Assembly (NCBI GenBank): GCA_910577665.1
Contig: CAJTOJ010000002.1
Location: 1 to 64,000, forward strand
Length of the DNA: 64,000 nucleotides
Direction: 5' to 3'
Source of the DNA: an uncultured Acetatifactor sp.
GTDB lineage: Bacteria; Bacillota; Clostridia; Lachnospirales; Lachnospiraceae
Part shown: piece by piece, positions 28,238 to 36,626 of the stretch
Layout: every line of letters starts with the position of its first letter
Position numbering within the stretch: position 1 is the first letter of the stretch
The notes under the pieces: model-generated
What the model was told of the DNA's origin: nothing
What the model saw: the letters and a program-made list of their open reading frames with translations, nothing else
The model's database searches: none
Program-made: the position numbers and the translations under genes

Positions 28238-28966
28238 CTATTCCTCCCAGTTATGGTACACCGCCTGTACGTCATCATCGTCCTCCAGCATATCCAGGGT
28301 TTTCTGCAGGTTCTTCAAGGCAGTCTCATCCGTAAGCGTCACATAATTCTGAGGAATCATGGTCACTTCCGCACTCATCATAGGAATCCCCGCATCTTCC
28401 ATCTTCTTGCGGACCTCCTCAAAGCCATCCGGGTCTGTCAACACCTCAAAGCTGTCTTCCTCCTCGCTGAAATCCTCTGCACCGGCATCTAACACGGTCA
28501 TCATCAGATCATCTGCATCCATATCACATTCTTCCTTGTCAATGATGATCTGGCCCTTCCGGTCGAACATGAAAGACACACAACCCGGAGTACCCACATT
28601 GCCCTGGCCCTTTGTGAAAGCACTTCTCACATTGGCTGCTGTACGGTTCTTATTGTCAGTGAGGGCATCCACAATGATGGCAATCCCGTTGGGCCCATAT
28701 CCTTCATAGGTCACATACTCATAGTTTACATTGCCTACATCCCCTGCCGCCTTCTTGATGCCACGCTCAATGGTGTCATTTGGCATATTGTTGGCCTTGG
28801 CCTTGGCAATCACAGTAGCAAGCTTGAAATTGTTGCCAGGATCAGGTCCTCCCTCCTTCACCGCCACCGCAATCTCACGGCCTATGATCGTGAAAACCTT
28901 ACCCTTTGCGGCATCGTTTCTCTCCTTCTTGTGCTTAATATTCGCAAATTTTGAATGCCCTGACAT
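28238..28966 (-). CDS. YebC/PmpR-family protein
   Basis: 242 residues, family length, with the diagnostic start MSGHSKFANIKHKKERNDAA and YEGYGPNGIAIIVDALTDN in the middle. The family was long annotated as transcriptional regulators; recent work links it to translation of proline-rich stretches. Which applies here cannot be told from sequence. It is a single gene with a 115-bp gap to the downstream CorC-type gene. Confidence 0.93.
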   Translation of the reverse strand: MSGHSKFANIKHKKERNDAAKGKVFTIIGREIAVAVKEGGPDPGNNFKLATVIAKAKANNMPNDTIERGIKKAAGDVGNVNYEYVTYEGYGPNGIAIIVDALTDNKNRTAANVRSAFTKGQGNVGTPGCVSFMFDRKGQIIIDKEECDMDADDLMMTVLDAGAEDFSEEEDSFEVLTDPDGFEEVRKKMEDAGIPMMSAEVTMIPQNYVTLTDETALKNLQKTLDMLEDDDDVQAVYHNWEE

Positions 28967-29081
28967 ATCTCTTCTCCTCTTCTCCTTCTTTCATTTTGTG
29001 TTCTTATCCCCATGTTTTTGCTGTCTGGCAGATTCCCCGCAGCAAAGCCAGCTCTTCCTGCCTATGGCTTATTCCTTAGGT

Positions 29082-30482
29082 TCACTTTCTGCCATCTTCT
29101 TCAGTGGCCGGACCCGGTTCCCCGGACTCTGTCTCCTCCCCCGGCAGACGCTTCACCAGGACACTCTGGATCATCTTATTCTCCACAGACAGGATCTTGA
29201 AATTATAGCCTCCGTAATCCACATCAAACTCTTCATCAGGCTCTGGGATCTTGTCAAGTCTGGCAATCAGGAAACCATTCAAGGTATCAAATTCCTCCTC
29301 ATGGAAGGAAATTCCCAGATGTTCTTCCAGTTCCTCCAGAGGGGTCTTCCCCTCCATGACATACTCGTCATCACCCTTCTCCTCGATATGGTCGCTGACC
29401 TCATCGTACTCATCCAGAATATTCCCAACGATCTCCTCCAGGATATCTTCCATAGCCACCAGGCCGTCTGTCTGCCCGTATTCATCTACCACAATGACCA
29501 TCTGCAGCTTTTTCTTCTGCATCTCCCGGAACAGTTCATCAATATTCTTTGTCCTGGGCACAAAATAAGGCTCCCGCATCACATCTGTAAGTTCCCTGAC
29601 CGGCAGGTCCAGCTTGTCATCCTCCACATGGAAACGCATGGCATCCTTCAGATGGAGAATACCCACAATGTGGTCAATGTTTTCCTGGTAGACGGGATAA
29701 CGGCTGTTCCTGCCTTCCAGCATGAACTGGATGGCCTCTCCCAGCAGCATCTCATGGTCAATCGCCAGAATATAATTTCTGTTGGTCATGATATCCTGTG
29801 CTTCTTTGTCCCCGAACTCGAAAATATTGGAGATCATCTCCGCCTCACTGGCCTGGATCACACCCTGTTCATGGCCCTCATTGACCATGCTGATGATCTC
29901 CTCCTCTGTTACATCCATATCGTCCGCCCTGCCACCTGCACCGAAAAGCCGCAGCAGTCCATTGGTGGTCACTGTCACCAGTCCGGTGAAAGGAAGCAGC
30001 ACCTTGGTCAGATAATACACCGGCGTGATACAGGCATATGCCCATTTCTCCGGTACCCTGGCACCCAGCTTCTGGGGAAGCAGCACACCCAGGGTCAAGG
30101 TTATGTACAGAATCAATATGGTAGAAAGCACTGATGCAAGCACCAGTACCACGGTACCTGGTATGGTCTGCAGCTTCAACTGGTGTTCTGCCACGAATTC
30201 CAGACCTCCTGTAATAGAGCGGAGCAAGACTCCCAGACACACTGCCCCGATTGCCACATTCACCAGTGTAGTGATCAGCTGCACTGCATTGGTATACTCT
30301 GCCGGTGCGGAGATGATACGCAGAAGACGCCTTGATTTCTTATCCTGGTTCTCTTCCGCCCTCCTCTCAATCTCTTTTTCATTCAAGGCCAGAAGTGCCG
30401 CGCCGAACCCATAGAAGAAAATATCAATCAGCAACAGCACTCCATAGAAAATCATACTGCCCGTAGGCCCGCCATCGTCCAT
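29082..30482 (-). CDS. CNNM/CorC-type (HlyC/CorC) membrane protein
   Basis: 466 residues: a DUF21/CNNM domain with four membrane helices (starting MIFYGVLLLIDIFFYGFGAA), a pair of CBS domains (VYQENIDHIVGILHLKDA and MVIVVDEYGQTDGLVAMEDI), and a C-terminal transporter-associated HlyC_CorC domain (LIARLDKIPEPDEEF). Relatives act in Mg2+/Co2+ efflux; older annotation is hemolysin. The start is placed at 30482, where GGAGG lies about 13 nt upstream; codons further upstream derive from a mobile element (30528-30699) and are not coding. A consensus promoter lies beyond it (30722-30750). Confidence 0.88.
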   Translation of the reverse strand: MDDGGPTGSMIFYGVLLLIDIFFYGFGAALLALNEKEIERRAEENQDKKSRRLLRIISAPAEYTNAVQLITTLVNVAIGAVCLGVLLRSITGGLEFVAEHQLKLQTIPGTVVLVLASVLSTILILYITLTLGVLLPQKLGARVPEKWAYACITPVYYLTKVLLPFTGLVTVTTNGLLRLFGAGGRADDMDVTEEEIISMVNEGHEQGVIQASEAEMISNIFEFGDKEAQDIMTNRNYILAIDHEMLLGEAIQFMLEGRNSRYPVYQENIDHIVGILHLKDAMRFHVEDDKLDLPVRELTDVMREPYFVPRTKNIDELFREMQKKKLQMVIVVDEYGQTDGLVAMEDILEEIVGNILDEYDEVSDHIEEKGDDEYVMEGKTPLEELEEHLGISFHEEEFDTLNGFLIARLDKIPEPDEEFDVDYGGYNFKILSVENKMIQSVLVKRLPGEETESGEPGPATEEDGRK

Positions 30483-30527
30483 GTTAAATTCCAATCCTCC
30501 ATCTGTGATGTATTGTTTGTTCTCTTG

Positions 30528-30699
30528 AAAAGTTTCGTTCAGCTGCGCCCATTCGCAAAAATCGTGCCTTCCGGCACTCCTTTGCTGCTCCCGCAGCTCT
30601 TTTTGCTCATTAACGGGGTGCTCCCTCAGTGGAAACCGATGGCTGAAAATTTGTGTGAACACGATTTTCATCCAGACGCTTCCCATTGGCTGAACTTTT
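30528..30699 (+). repeat. MITE-like element, family 1 copy C, in the CorC-type gene leader
   Basis: 172 bp, same orientation as copy A, from AAAAGTTTCGTTCAGC to GCTGAACTTTT (a small insertion in the left end). Shares the CTCCCTCAGTGGAAA core and the TGAAAAT...ACGATTTTCA hairpin with the other copies. It lies between the promoter at 30722-30750 and the start at 30482, so it should be part of the transcript. Confidence 0.85.
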
Positions 30700-30721
30700 A
30701 CCACAAAAATGCCTGTATCCT

Positions 30722-30750
30722 AATATACCATCATAAGTCGTATTCGTCAA
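30722..30750 (-). promoter_or_regulatory. SigA-type promoter for the CorC-type gene
   Basis: Minus strand TTGACG (30745-30750), 17-bp spacer, TATATT (30722-30727). It lies upstream of element copy C. Confidence 0.7.
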
Positions 30751-30769
30751 GAACTGCCACTCCCATATT

Positions 30770-30986
30770 GTTACGGTTCACGGTTTCACATTACGGTTCA
30801 CGGCGCAGCCATAACAGCAACCTGGTGCACCCAAAACCAGCACGGAAAGCCTTTGTTGACCCTAGCAGCAAGAGCCAAATGTCTGCTCCGCAGCCGCTTG
30901 GCTCATTGTCCGCGGGAATCAAAACGACTACCTGGAATTGTCCGTGCAAAATATGCACCCCCACAAAAGCACCCGTGAACTGTAAC
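30770..30986. mobile_element. MITE, family 3 copy 1, with 8-bp target duplication
   Basis: 217 bp with terminal inverted repeats GTTACGGTTCACGG and CCGTGAACTGTAAC. It is flanked by a perfect 8-bp direct repeat, CCCATATT, at 30762-30769 and 30987-30994, which is direct evidence of transposition. No transposase is encoded. A family 4 small repeat (30856-30919) is nested inside. The right duplication overlaps the stop codon of the mazF-like gene, so insertion occurred precisely at its 3' end. Confidence 0.88.
30856..30919 (-). repeat. Small interspersed repeat, family 4 copy 2 (nested)
   Basis: On the minus strand it starts ATTCCCGCGGACAATGAGCC and ends AGGGTCAA, matching 9317-9382 at both ends and in the GAGCCAAG and CATTTGGC blocks. 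It lies within the family 3 element. Confidence 0.55.
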
Positions 30987-30992
30987 CCCATA

Positions 30993-31334
30993 TTATGTAT
31001 CCAGTTCCAGACTGACCATCAGCGCATGGTTGATCCTTTTCATGATATCACCTTCCAGATGACACACTTTATCCTTCAGCCGTTTCTTGTCAATAGTACG
31101 CAGCTGCTCTAACAGCACCACAGAATCTTTGTCCATATCATAGGTAGTGGCATTCAGCTCAATATGGGTGGGCAGCTTGGCCTTGTTCATCTTGGATGTG
31201 ATGGCAGCGCAGATCACTGTGGGACTGTGCTTGTTGCCCACATCATTTTGTATAATCAGCACCGGCCGGATCCCTCCCTGCTCCGAACCGATCACCGGCC
31301 TTAAGTCTGCATAGTATACATCTCCTCGTCTCAT
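30993..31334 (-). CDS. MazF/PemK-type endoribonuclease toxin (NdoA-like)
   Basis: 113 residues of the MazF fold: RRGDVYYADLRPVIGSEQGG, RPVLIIQND, the catalytic-site HSPTVICAAITSKM, and LLEQLRTIDKKRL. These match EndoA/NdoA of Bacillus, an ACA-type mRNA interferase. In Bacillus the antitoxin gene lies between alr and the toxin; here only 89 bp separate alr (stop 31424) from this start and no antitoxin frame fits. Control may come from an unlinked antitoxin. The 3' end is marked by the target duplication of a family 3 element. Confidence 0.9.
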   Translation of the reverse strand: MRRGDVYYADLRPVIGSEQGGIRPVLIIQNDVGNKHSPTVICAAITSKMNKAKLPTHIELNATTYDMDKDSVVLLEQLRTIDKKRLKDKVCHLEGDIMKRINHALMVSLELDT

Positions 31335-31423
31335 ATTTCCTCACATTCTGCCGCCACAGGCGGCTCTTTGCTATAGAAAAAGTATTGCCGGTTTTCGAGA
31401 GGATATACAGTCCCTGCCCTTTT

Positions 31424-32623
31424 TCAAGAAATCGAAATGTAAGCGCAGCCACTTCCATTCTGGATCCTGCCATTTTCCACATACACCCTGGGAATCCGTT
31501 TGCCCAGGTCACAGACCAGTTCATAGTTGAACCTGCCGGACAGCTCCCCCAGTTCTTCTGCGCTGATCCATTGTTCTTTGTCCTGTCCCAGCAATACCAC
31601 CAGGTCTCCCTCTGCCGCCTCCGGGATATGAGACACATCTGCCATAAGCTGATCCATACACACGCGTCCCAGAATGGGCGCACGCATACCTCGTATCAGC
31701 ACATAGCCCTTACCCGACAGGGATCTGGGATAGCCGTCCCCGTATCCCACCGGTATGGTTGCTACCCGCATATCCTGCCCGGCTGTAAAAGTCCCCCCAT
31801 AACTGATACTGCTCCCTGCCGGGATCATCTTTACATATACGATATGGCTGTACAAGGAAAGCGCAGGACGCAGGGGCACTGTCTTGCGGCTTACTTCTTC
31901 GGACGGATACAGGCCGTACAGTGTGATCCCGGCCCGTACCACATCCATATTTGCCTCCGGCAGCTCCAGAATCCCTGCACTGTTGGAACAATGCTTTACC
32001 GGGATCCGCAGCGCAGTCTCCTCCTCTATTCTATGCACAAATTCCTGAAAAAGCTGCAACTGTCTCCGGGCACTTGTCTTGTCCCTTTCGTCTGCCCTGG
32101 CAAAATGTGTAAAGATCCCTTCTATCTCTATGTCCTGCGCCTTCTGTATGGCATCTGCAAAAGCGATTCCCTCCTGGTCCGGGGTGATACCGATCCTGTT
32201 CATGCCAGTATCCACCTTAATATGTACCCTGACAGGCTTTCCTGCCCGTCTGGCGGCCTGCTGTAATTGTTCTATTGTATCATACCGGAACACCGCAGGC
32301 CTGATATCCTCCCTGGCCATCCGCTCATAGGCATAGGGGAATGTGTAACCCAGTACCAGCAGTGGTTTTCTGATCCCTGCATCCCGCAGGAGGAACGCCT
32401 CCTCTGCTGTGGCCACCCCAAAGCCATACAGAAAATCCAGCGGCTCCAGGATTCTGGCAATGGGCACACTGCCATGACCATAGCCATCTGTCTTAATGAT
32501 CCCCATCAGCTTTGTATGTTCTGCCACATTTGCCTTCATCTGCTGCATATTATAGACAATAGCGTCCAGATCCACCAAAGCATATCCCCTTTGACAGCAT
32601 TCCAGTTTCTCGTCAAGATTCAT
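31424..32623 (-). CDS. alr: Alanine racemase
   Basis: 399 residues. Fold III PLP enzyme: MGIIKTDGYGHGS holds the PLP lysine, HIKVDTGMNRIGI and HCSNSAGIL follow, SSISYGGTF carries the second catalytic Tyr, and GRVCMDQLMADVS is conserved near the C-terminus. It supplies D-alanine for peptidoglycan. The start at 32623 follows GGGGGAG and overlaps the 3' end of the nnr gene by 11 bp. The order nnr-alr-mazF in one run resembles the Bacillus acpS-nnr-alr-ndoA region. Confidence 0.95.
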   Translation of the reverse strand: MNLDEKLECCQRGYALVDLDAIVYNMQQMKANVAEHTKLMGIIKTDGYGHGSVPIARILEPLDFLYGFGVATAEEAFLLRDAGIRKPLLVLGYTFPYAYERMAREDIRPAVFRYDTIEQLQQAARRAGKPVRVHIKVDTGMNRIGITPDQEGIAFADAIQKAQDIEIEGIFTHFARADERDKTSARRQLQLFQEFVHRIEEETALRIPVKHCSNSAGILELPEANMDVVRAGITLYGLYPSEEVSRKTVPLRPALSLYSHIVYVKMIPAGSSISYGGTFTAGQDMRVATIPVGYGDGYPRSLSGKGYVLIRGMRAPILGRVCMDQLMADVSHIPEAAEGDLVVLLGQDKEQWISAEELGELSGRFNYELVCDLGKRIPRVYVENGRIQNGSGCAYISIS

Positions 32624-34166
32624 CTCTAAGCTCCCCCAGACTCTCCACAACATCCCCTGCCATACAGGCATACTCTCCCTTCCTGGCACTGGCCCTGTCT
32701 CCTGCCAGGCCATGCAGGTATGCCCCCACAGACGCCCCCTGGAATCCGTCCATTCCCTGGGCCATCAGCCCGGCTATGATCCCCGTCAGCACATCTCCGC
32801 TTCCTCCGGTGGCCATGCCGCAGTTCCCACTTAGGTTCACACACATGGGACCCTCTCCCCTGCCAATGACCGTCCTGGCATCTTTGGCTACTACCGTAAC
32901 ATGCCATCTGCCTGCTAGCTCCCTGCAGGATGCTGCCAGATCTTCTTTCAGCTGTGCAACTGGCTTTCCCATCAGCCGGGACAATTCCCCTACATGGGGT
33001 GTCAGCACCACATCCCTGCCACTTCTACCCTGGTCTGCCAGCTTCTCCTGCAGCCGGATGTCCCTGGCCAGCAGATTCAGACCATCTGCATCCACCACCA
33101 GTGGCTTCCTGCCTTCTGCCAGAACCTGCTCCAGGCAAAAATGTGCCTCCTCATTCATTCCCAGACCCGGACCTATGGCAATCACATCTGTCCATTCCAG
33201 GCCCCTGTCCAACTCGCTGTAAGTACAGAAAAGTGCTTCTGGCAACGCAGTCTGCAGGATCAGCCTGTTCTCCTCACAAGTCACCACTTTCACCAGTCCT
33301 GCACCCATGCGGTAAGCCGACCGGGCCGCCAGACATGCTGCCCCGGCCATGTTCCGGCTGCCTGCCACAAGAAGCACCCTGCCAAAAGTCCCCTTGTTGC
33401 CGCTTCTGCTACGCTCTGGAAGCAGCTGGTACACCTCCTCATCGTAGGCAAACAGCTTCGGTATCTCTCCCAGAAAGCTTCCCTCTGAGATGCCGATCCC
33501 TGCCACAATGACCTTTCCCGCCCACTCACAGCCAGGATACAGTACAAGCCCCCGCTTACAGAATCCAAAGGTGACAGTCATGTCTGCCCGCATTGCCTCC
33601 CCCCAGATCCTGCCGGTATCCGAATCCACACCGCTTGGCAGATCCAGGGCAATCCGGTATCCGGAAAGCCCTGCACATTGCTGCAATGCTTCCAGGAAGA
33701 TGCCTGTGACCGGACGACTCAGACCCACTCCGAACAAGGCATCTATTATAATAGTATATTCCAAACGACGGGGACTGGTGCTAAAATCCACTGGATATTT
33801 TTCCAGAATATCCCTCTGGATCCGCCACTCTGATGTGGCCTTATGCGGATCTCCCACACACCACACTTCCACATGAATGCCCTCTTCAGCAAGCAGGCGG
33901 GCCAGGGCCAGTCCGTCTCCCCCATTGTTTCCCATGCCAGCCATCACAAGAACAGTTCTGCCGACAGTGGCAGACATCTGCCCCAGCGTCTGGTGTCGGC
34001 CCTTCCCCTGCCTGTCTGGTCCTGGAAATGCCTTCAGATATTCCTCCACCGCCTCCTTTGCCGCCAAAGCAGCCCGCTCCATCAGCACCAGGGCCGGAAT
34101 ACCGATCTTTCCTGTGGTATTAGCATCATACCGCTTCATTTCCGCCGCCGTCACCAGATATCTCAT
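32613..34166 (-). CDS. nnr: Bifunctional NAD(P)H-hydrate epimerase/dehydratase
   Basis: 517 residues. N-terminal NnrE (YjeF_N) domain with VMAGMGNNGGDGLALARLL and IIIDALFGVGLSRP; C-terminal NnrD (carbohydrate-kinase fold) domain with GTFGRVLLVAGSRNMAGA, IGPGLGM, VLTPHVGELSRL and NCGMATGGSGDVLTGIIAG. Repairs hydrated NADH and NADPH, with ADP or ATP used in the dehydratase step. It overlaps alr by 11 bp and follows rex by 49 bp. Confidence 0.95.
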   Translation of the reverse strand: MRYLVTAAEMKRYDANTTGKIGIPALVLMERAALAAKEAVEEYLKAFPGPDRQGKGRHQTLGQMSATVGRTVLVMAGMGNNGGDGLALARLLAEEGIHVEVWCVGDPHKATSEWRIQRDILEKYPVDFSTSPRRLEYTIIIDALFGVGLSRPVTGIFLEALQQCAGLSGYRIALDLPSGVDSDTGRIWGEAMRADMTVTFGFCKRGLVLYPGCEWAGKVIVAGIGISEGSFLGEIPKLFAYDEEVYQLLPERSRSGNKGTFGRVLLVAGSRNMAGAACLAARSAYRMGAGLVKVVTCEENRLILQTALPEALFCTYSELDRGLEWTDVIAIGPGLGMNEEAHFCLEQVLAEGRKPLVVDADGLNLLARDIRLQEKLADQGRSGRDVVLTPHVGELSRLMGKPVAQLKEDLAASCRELAGRWHVTVVAKDARTVIGRGEGPMCVNLSGNCGMATGGSGDVLTGIIAGLMAQGMDGFQGASVGAYLHGLAGDRASARKGEYACMAGDVVESLGELRDES

Positions 34167-34215
34167 GTCTGCGAACCTCTCCTTCCCAATGATTTCCCTA
34201 ACGGGAAAAAGAGAA

Positions 34216-34881
34216 CTACCCCCGGCAGTTCTCCTTCCTTTCTTCCTGTTCCTTCATATAGCGGTTGATATTATAGGACAACTTCATAAGGCTGTCAGAC
34301 AGATGGACGTTCTCCACCTGGATTCCCTCCGGCACATTCAAATCCACATGGGCAAAATTCCAGATGGCCCGGATGCCATTCTTCACCAGTTTCTCTGCCA
34401 CACCCAGGGCACTGGTCTTGGGAATCGTCAGCACAGCAATGTCAATCTGATGCTCCTGGATAAATCCTTCCATCTCTTCCATTGGCCGAACCCGCACTCC
34501 CCGCACATCCAGCCCCACCAGTCCCGGATCCCGGTCAAACATTCCTTTGAAAATAAAACCCCTTCTCTCAAAATTCAGATAATTGCCCAGTGCACGCCCC
34601 AGGTTCCCGGCACCTATGATAATAAAATTGTGCTGAATGTCCAGCCCCAGGATCTTCCCGATCTCCTGATACAGATACTCCACATTGTACCCATAACCCT
34701 GTTGGCCAAATCCTCCAAAATTGTTGAAATCCTGGCGGATCTGGGAAGCCGTCACCTTCATCAGCCCACTGAGCTCCTGGGAAGATATTCTCTCTACACC
34801 TTCATCCTTCAACTCCCCCAGATATCGGAAGTACCTGGGCAGTCTCCCGATTACAGCTTGCGATATTTCCTTATCTTCCAA
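34216..34881 (-). CDS. rex: Redox-sensing transcriptional repressor Rex
   Basis: 221 residues. N-terminal winged helix (VIGRLPRYFRYLGEL, then SSQELSGLMKVTASQIRQDF and FGGFGQQGYGYN) and a Rossmann domain with IIIGAGNLGRALGNYL and FDRDP, which bind NAD(H); C-terminal domain-swap helix. It represses fermentation and redox genes when NAD+ is high and lets go as NADH rises. The start is a TTG at 34881 (LEDKEIS...), 7 nt after GGAGGG; an earlier in-frame TTG lies within the ribosome-binding site and is unlikely. Leader contains a mobile element (34988-35149). Confidence 0.93.
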   Translation of the reverse strand: MEDKEISQAVIGRLPRYFRYLGELKDEGVERISSQELSGLMKVTASQIRQDFNNFGGFGQQGYGYNVEYLYQEIGKILGLDIQHNFIIIGAGNLGRALGNYLNFERRGFIFKGMFDRDPGLVGLDVRGVRVRPMEEMEGFIQEHQIDIAVLTIPKTSALGVAEKLVKNGIRAIWNFAHVDLNVPEGIQVENVHLSDSLMKLSYNINRYMKEQEERKENCRG

Positions 34882-34987
34882 AAGAATTCCCTCCAAATAT
34901 ACTGCCAGATCCCCTTATACAAATCTCCCGGACATGCCAGATCCTGTCTGTCATCTCTTTGTGCTGGAAAGTATCTGCTTTGTCTCC

Positions 34988-35149
34988 AGAGCGTGTTCGA
35001 AAATTCATTCCTACCATGTGCAAGCCCCACTTTGCGGCATATTCGGCCCTCATTCGGTCAACGTAGCCCACTACGCCTCCCTCATTTGAATCAATTCTCC
35101 CACAACTTGTGACGCACATCTGCCAGAAAGCAATTTTCAAACACACTCT
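34988..35149. mobile_element. MITE-like element, family 2, in the rex leader
   Basis: 162 bp with 18-bp terminal inverted repeats (AGAGCGTGTTCGAAAATT against AGAGTGTGTTTGAAAATT, two differences). The minus-strand frame through it reads like a widely seen spurious protein (CLKIAFWQMCVTSCGR...), which I regard as the trace of a dispersed element. It abuts the -10 box of the rex promoter and would be transcribed as the first part of the leader. No target duplication was recognised. Confidence 0.75.
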
Positions 35150-35178
35150 AGTTTACCAAGTGCCTCTGCACCTGTCAA
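35150..35178 (-). promoter_or_regulatory. SigA-type promoter for rex-nnr-alr-mazF
   Basis: Minus strand TTGACA (35173-35178), 17-bp spacer, TAAACT (35150-35155). The family 2 element begins immediately downstream of the -10. Confidence 0.75.
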
Positions 35179-35198
35179 TCGGATGCGGAGATTATTTT

Positions 35199-35310
35199 GT
35201 TACTGTTCACTCGGTAGTGTCGCAAGGCGTTTTCATGCGTTTTTGCGTGAAAAAACCGAGATATCACGCATGCATCACGTTACCATTACGGCTACGCCGT
35301 AAACAGTAAC
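35199..35310. mobile_element. MITE, family 3 copy 2, overlapping the 3' end of icd
   Basis: 112 bp from GTTACTGTTCACTCGG to GTAAACAGTAAC. The left half is clearly homologous to the element at 58230-58354 (shared GTTACTGTTCACTCG, AGGCGTTTT and CGAGA blocks). No target duplication remains. Its right end encodes the last five codons and stop of icd. Confidence 0.7.
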
Positions 35311-36509
35311 CCGTCCAGTGTCTCCCGAATGGCTTTGATGAATTCCAGACTGTTCAGGATCACCGGGTGCTCACAGGTAGAAATCAAGGAAAGGCTCTTT
35401 GTCATCTTCCCGTCCTCCACTGTCTTGATGCAAGCTCTCTCCAGCAGATCCCCAAAGGCAGAAAGTGCCTCATTCCCATCCAACTCCCCTCTCTTCCTCA
35501 AGGCGCCTGTCCAGGCAAAAATCGTGGCAATGGAATTGGTGGAGGTCTCCTTTCCCTCCAGATGTTTGTAATAGTGACGCTGTACGGTACCATGGGCTGC
35601 CTCATACTCATAGGCACCACTGGGAGATACCAGCACGGAAGTCATCATGGACAGATCCCCGTAGGCAGTGGCTACCATATCCGACATCACATCGCCGTCA
35701 TAATTTTTGCAGGCCCAGATAAACCCGCCTTCAGAACGAATCACCCTGGCCACCGCATCATCAATCAAAGTATAGAAATACTCGATGCCAAGTTCCTCAA
35801 ATTTTGCCTTATATTCTGTGTCATAGATCTCCTGGAAAATGTCCTTAAAGGTATGGTCATATTTCTTGGATATGGTATCCTTGGTAGAGAACCACAGATC
35901 CTGCCTGGTATCAACGGCATAGGCAAAGCAGGCCCTGGCAAAGCTTATTATGGATTTCTCTGTATTGTGGATCCCCTGGAGGATGCCTGCCCCATCAAAG
36001 GTATGGATCAGTTCCCTGGTCTGTGTGCCATCGGCAGCTGTGAATACCAGCTCTGCCTGGCCTGGTCCCGGCACCTTGATCTCCGTATTCTTATACACAT
36101 CTCCGTAGGCATGGCGGGCAATGGTAATGGGTTTCGTCCAGTTTTTTACATAAGGGACAATTCCTTTCACCAGAATAGGGGAGCGGAATACCGTGCCATC
36201 CAGGATGGCACGAATCGTGCCATTAGGGCTTTTCCACATCTCCTTCAGGTTGTACTCCTGCATCCTGGCCCCGTTGGGGGTGATGGTGGCACATTTCACC
36301 GCCACGCCGTATTTTAAAGTGGCATTTGCAGAGTCCACTGTCACCTGGTCATCTGTGGCGTTGCGGTGCTCCAACCCCAGGTCATAATATTCTGTCTTCA
36401 AGTCTATGTAGGGACACAGCAGCTCCTCCTTGATCATCTGCCAGAGGATTCTTGTCATCTCATCCCCATCCATCTCCACCAGGGGTGTTGTCATTTTGAT
36501 TTTTTCCAT
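35292..36509 (-). CDS. icd: NADP-dependent isocitrate dehydrogenase (eukaryotic-like subfamily)
   Basis: 405 residues. Matches the dimeric class of eukaryotic-type IDHs: LVEMDGDEMTRILWQMIKEE start, isocitrate-binding KSPNGTIRAILDGTVFR, KNYDGDVMSDMVATAYG (metal-binding Asp residues), and AHGTVQRHYY with the NADP-binding segment. Oxidatively decarboxylates isocitrate to 2-oxoglutarate. The final residues (GLLFTA and stop) are contributed by the end of a family 3 element, so the native C-terminus may be altered by a few residues; no catalytic residue lies there. AAGGAGGAC precedes the ATG. Third gene of the unit starting at 38827. Confidence 0.95.
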   Translation of the reverse strand: MEKIKMTTPLVEMDGDEMTRILWQMIKEELLCPYIDLKTEYYDLGLEHRNATDDQVTVDSANATLKYGVAVKCATITPNGARMQEYNLKEMWKSPNGTIRAILDGTVFRSPILVKGIVPYVKNWTKPITIARHAYGDVYKNTEIKVPGPGQAELVFTAADGTQTRELIHTFDGAGILQGIHNTEKSIISFARACFAYAVDTRQDLWFSTKDTISKKYDHTFKDIFQEIYDTEYKAKFEELGIEYFYTLIDDAVARVIRSEGGFIWACKNYDGDVMSDMVATAYGDLSMMTSVLVSPSGAYEYEAAHGTVQRHYYKHLEGKETSTNSIATIFAWTGALRKRGELDGNEALSAFGDLLERACIKTVEDGKMTKSLSLISTCEHPVILNSLEFIKAIRETLDGLLFTA

Positions 36510-36626
36510 GGTCCGTCCTCCTTCTATTTCTATGTATCCGTCTCATTACCTGTCAATCCCTATGGTATTGCCAGCCTTTCCTTCCACTTTCCTGGCTTTC
36601 TGCTCCCGACAGCTTCCTGCCTGGCC

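Noticed and set aside
30483..30704. N-terminal extension of the CorC-type protein
   Set aside because: It is encoded almost entirely by element copy C and has no relation to the family.
31335..31423. Search for an antitoxin gene between alr and the MazF-type toxin
   Set aside because: No frame of sufficient length with a start codon and ribosome-binding site exists in the 89-bp gap.
34871..35146. A 91-codon minus-strand frame upstream of rex
   Set aside because: It runs through the inverted ends of the family 2 element and into the rex ribosome-binding site; it is repeat sequence, not a gene.
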